Part shown: positions 6,321-7,917 of the stretch, piece by piece
How positions within the stretch are numbered: position 1 is the stretch's first letter
How the letters are laid out: every line of letters begins with the position of its first letter
DNA from: Planctomycetaceae bacterium
GTDB lineage: Bacteria > Planctomycetota > Planctomycetia > Pirellulales > Pirellulaceae
Direction: 5' to 3'
NCBI GenBank assembly: GCA_002685655.1
Contig: NYXM01000056.1
Coordinates: 1-7,917 of the forward strand
Length of the DNA stretch: 7,917 bases
Program-made: the position numbers and the translations under genes
Notes under the pieces: generated by a model
The model's input: only the letters and a program-made list of their open reading frames with translations
Database searches by the model: none
What the model was told of the DNA's origin: nothing

Positions 6321-7619
6321 ATAGTCTGCCGGGATGGCGGTATCCGATTCCGCACACGCCACCACCGTTTGCGACGGCACGTTCGACACACGTTTATGCC
6401 GCCGCGGGGCCGAGCGGAATTGTACGGTCGCTCTGGTGCGAAACCAAAAGATAATCGCAATTGACGTTATCGCAAACGCCACGCCACAGAACATCATCGG
6501 GTAAGCCGGAAATCCGAAGCGGTGAGCAAAGTGTAAGATGCCACCCACGGCGGGCGCGCCAAGCAACGCACCGGTGTCAAACATCCCAAGCATTAACGTC
6601 GTTCCCAAGCCGCGATACCGTTCAGGGAATGCCGTGCTTCCACTGGCCAAGACTGACGGGAACAGCAACGCGTGTGCGACGCCCGCCATACTGCCAGGAA
6701 TCATCAATTGCCAAGTTGTCCGAACCGTCAGATACAGCAACATGCTGCACACCAGGGCGGCGAGACCCCACATCACCCAGACGCGATTCCCACGTCGTTC
6801 GAACTGCCGCCGCGTCAACATGCGAACCGCAAAAGCCGTGATTGCGTAGGTGGCAAAGAACATCCCGATTTGTGATATCTGAATCTCGGCGGCATACATT
6901 CGTAAGAATGTGTTGGGAACCGAGACACCGGCGCCCACGGCCGCCGCCACCAACATGACGACGCCCGGGTGGTAACGTCGCATTAACAGGAAGAGGTTTG
7001 GTGATCGTCGAATCGGCTTGATCGCTTGTCCCCGGGTGGCACCCCACGCAGCCACAAAGGCCACGCTGACCAGGCATCCCGCTGTCAAAAACAGCTGGTT
7101 CAGCTGGCCGCGTTGGATCGTATCACCGGAACAGATCCAGTCCGCAACTTGGGGACCGACCAAAATGCCAATGAAACCGGACGTGCCCAGCGTTCCTACA
7201 ATTTCCGCCATCCGCGCCGGTGGTACTCGGCGGGAAATATACGTGATCGACGCGCCAAAGATCCCAGCAACACTGGTTTGCATCAAGATCCGGATCAGGA
7301 AAATCGCAGGACTTGTCGCCGAATGAATCAGGCAATGTGCCAACAGACTAAGCACGAGAAAAACCAATGACCACAGCCAAATGGTCCTTGCTCCGAGTCG
7401 ATCGATGCCAATGCCCTGACCGAATCGCATGACCAAACTGCCGACCATCCCAACACCGACAATCATCCCCAGCTGCCCTTCGGCGCCACCCAAATGAGTC
7501 ACGAAGTCGGCATAGCGGACCAGAATGCTCCAGGCGATCATCGTCAGCGCGTTGGCCAGATAGGCGAGCCAGAACACTCGACCGTAGACGCGTTGCGGTT
7601 TAAGCTCCAATGCAGGCAT
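6303..7619 (-). CDS. Major facilitator superfamily transporter
   Basis: A 438-residue inner-membrane protein with twelve predicted helices, roughly at 14-38, 48-66, 79-98, 104-127, 139-161, 174-193, 217-238, 249-267, 279-299, 303-327, 337-364 and 371-394. The loop after helix 2 carries GQGIGIDRLGAR (68-79), a version of MFS motif A, and the long central loop after helix 6 (about 196-216) is rich in Arg and Lys, as expected for the cytoplasmic side. A polar tail of about 43 residues follows helix 12. The family moves small solutes by proton coupling or facilitated diffusion; the substrate cannot be read from the sequence, and drug efflux or metabolite export are equally open. The ATG at 7619 has no clear ribosome binding site but places helix 1 correctly. 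It faces the ATPase gene tail to tail and is divergent from the glycosyltransferase, so it is likely a single-gene unit. Confidence 0.92.
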   Translation of the reverse strand: MPALELKPQRVYGRVFWLAYLANALTMIAWSILVRYADFVTHLGGAEGQLGMIVGVGMVGSLVMRFGQGIGIDRLGARTIWLWSLVFLVLSLLAHCLIHSATSPAIFLIRILMQTSVAGIFGASITYISRRVPPARMAEIVGTLGTSGFIGILVGPQVADWICSGDTIQRGQLNQLFLTAGCLVSVAFVAAWGATRGQAIKPIRRSPNLFLLMRRYHPGVVMLVAAAVGAGVSVPNTFLRMYAAEIQISQIGMFFATYAITAFAVRMLTRRQFERRGNRVWVMWGLAALVCSMLLYLTVRTTWQLMIPGSMAGVAHALLFPSVLASGSTAFPERYRGLGTTLMLGMFDTGALLGAPAVGGILHFAHRFGFPAYPMMFCGVAFAITSIAIIFWFRTRATVQFRSAPRRHKRVSNVPSQTVVACAESDTAIPADYCEAID

Positions 7620-7662
7620 AAGACGAGTCGAAAGGCGGGAAATTGAAGGGAGGGAAGCGGCA

Positions 7663-7668
7663 AGTATA
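7663..7668 (-). promoter_or_regulatory. Possible -10 box for the MFS gene
   Basis: TATACT on the minus strand, 43 bp upstream of the MFS start codon, matches five of six bases of the sigma-70 -10 consensus. No good -35 hexamer is found at 16-18 bp, so this is tentative. Confidence 0.3.
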
Positions 7669-7716
7669 ACTCAATCACTCGGCGTTCGTGAGGGGCCACG
7701 ACGGCCAACTACCGCA

Positions 7717-7725
7717 TGGTACAAT
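7717..7725 (+). promoter_or_regulatory. Possible extended -10 promoter for the glycosyltransferase gene
   Basis: TGGTACAAT fits the extended -10 pattern TGnTATAAT with one mismatch. It would start a transcript about 135 bases before the GTG codon at 7870. No -35 element is evident, which extended -10 promoters can do without. Confidence 0.35.
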
Positions 7726-7869
7726 GAGCTCTAATGCGAGTCGCACGGACGTGTGGCGTGCGCGGCGCCTTGTTCCTGAGTCCTATGTGACGAAAGATCC
7801 GCTACGCTTACGCCGAATGCGCTCTGAAGACACCTTGCCCACCAAAAGGTTCATCCCTCCGTACTGCTT

Positions 7870-7917
7870 GTGAATGCACAACCCCGCACGTTGGTCGTTG
7901 TTGCGACCTACAACGAA
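7870..7917 (+). CDS. Family 2 glycosyltransferase, N-terminus only (cut by window edge)
   Basis: Sixteen codons from a GTG start read MNAQPRTLVVVATYNE up to the last base of the window. The pattern of a basic residue, a hydrophobic strand (LVVVA) and TYNE is the first beta-strand and nucleotide-sugar binding start of GT2 enzymes, and the VVATYNE form is most like polyprenol-phosphate mannosyl- or glucosyltransferases (DPM1-like). An in-frame TGA at 7825-7827 limits how far upstream the gene can begin, and GTG 7870 is the best start in that span, although no well-placed ribosome binding site is seen (AAAAGG at 7844-7849 is too far). The family is inferred from a short segment; the exact sugar and acceptor cannot be told. 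Confidence 0.72.
   Translation, partial: MNAQPRTLVVVATYNE

Larger units (their letters stand above)
7620..7869. other. Divergent spacer between the MFS and glycosyltransferase genes
   Basis: This 250-bp gap should carry promoters for both flanking genes; one weak candidate is noted for each strand. A 61-codon frame on the plus strand (7688-7873) runs through it, but its translation is rich in Arg, resembles no protein I know, lacks a ribosome binding site and overlaps the glycosyltransferase start, so I do not call it a gene. Confidence 0.45.

Noticed and set aside
7688..7873. 61-codon open frame in the right-hand spacer
   Set aside because: Starts without a ribosome binding site, is Arg-rich and unlike any known protein, and overlaps both a promoter candidate and the glycosyltransferase start.

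Overview
The window looks like chromosomal DNA from a planctomycete of the Rhodopirellula/Pirellula kind. This is inferred from the moderate GC, the loosely packed genes pointing both ways, the mix of GTG and TTG starts beside ATG, and an ExeA-like ATPase carrying a very long acidic tail. No taxonomic marker gene is present, so the assignment is an impression and not a proof.

Layout from left to right. Bases 1-111 hold no recognisable gene but contain two copies of the ParB-binding palindrome parS, 50 bp apart centre to centre. Three leftward genes follow, each apparently its own unit: a DUF1015 protein (112-1428), adenosylhomocysteinase ahcY (1584-2915, GTG start, with a clear intrinsic terminator at 1528-1556) and phosphoribosylanthranilate isomerase trpF (3132-3803, TTG start, with a perfect TATAAT -10 box upstream). 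A 292-bp divergent spacer separates trpF from a rightward ExeA/GspA-type AAA ATPase (4096-6273), whose C-terminal 450 or so residues are acidic and low in complexity. It converges on a leftward 12-helix MFS transporter (6303-7619). After a 250-bp divergent spacer the first 16 codons of a rightward family 2 glycosyltransferase run off the right edge (7870-7917).

Functionally this is mostly housekeeping: ahcY clears S-adenosylhomocysteine in the methyl cycle, trpF is a stand-alone tryptophan biosynthesis gene, and the MFS protein and glycosyltransferase are generic. No operon linking these jobs is evident. The points of most interest are the twin parS sites, which suggest an origin-proximal, ParB-bound locus; the DUF1015 gene next to them, whose GHHR motif resembles the ParB/sulfiredoxin box; and the soluble ExeA-like ATPase with its unusual acidic tail. 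I found no mobile element, CRISPR array, tRNA, rRNA or complete undescribed multigene system.
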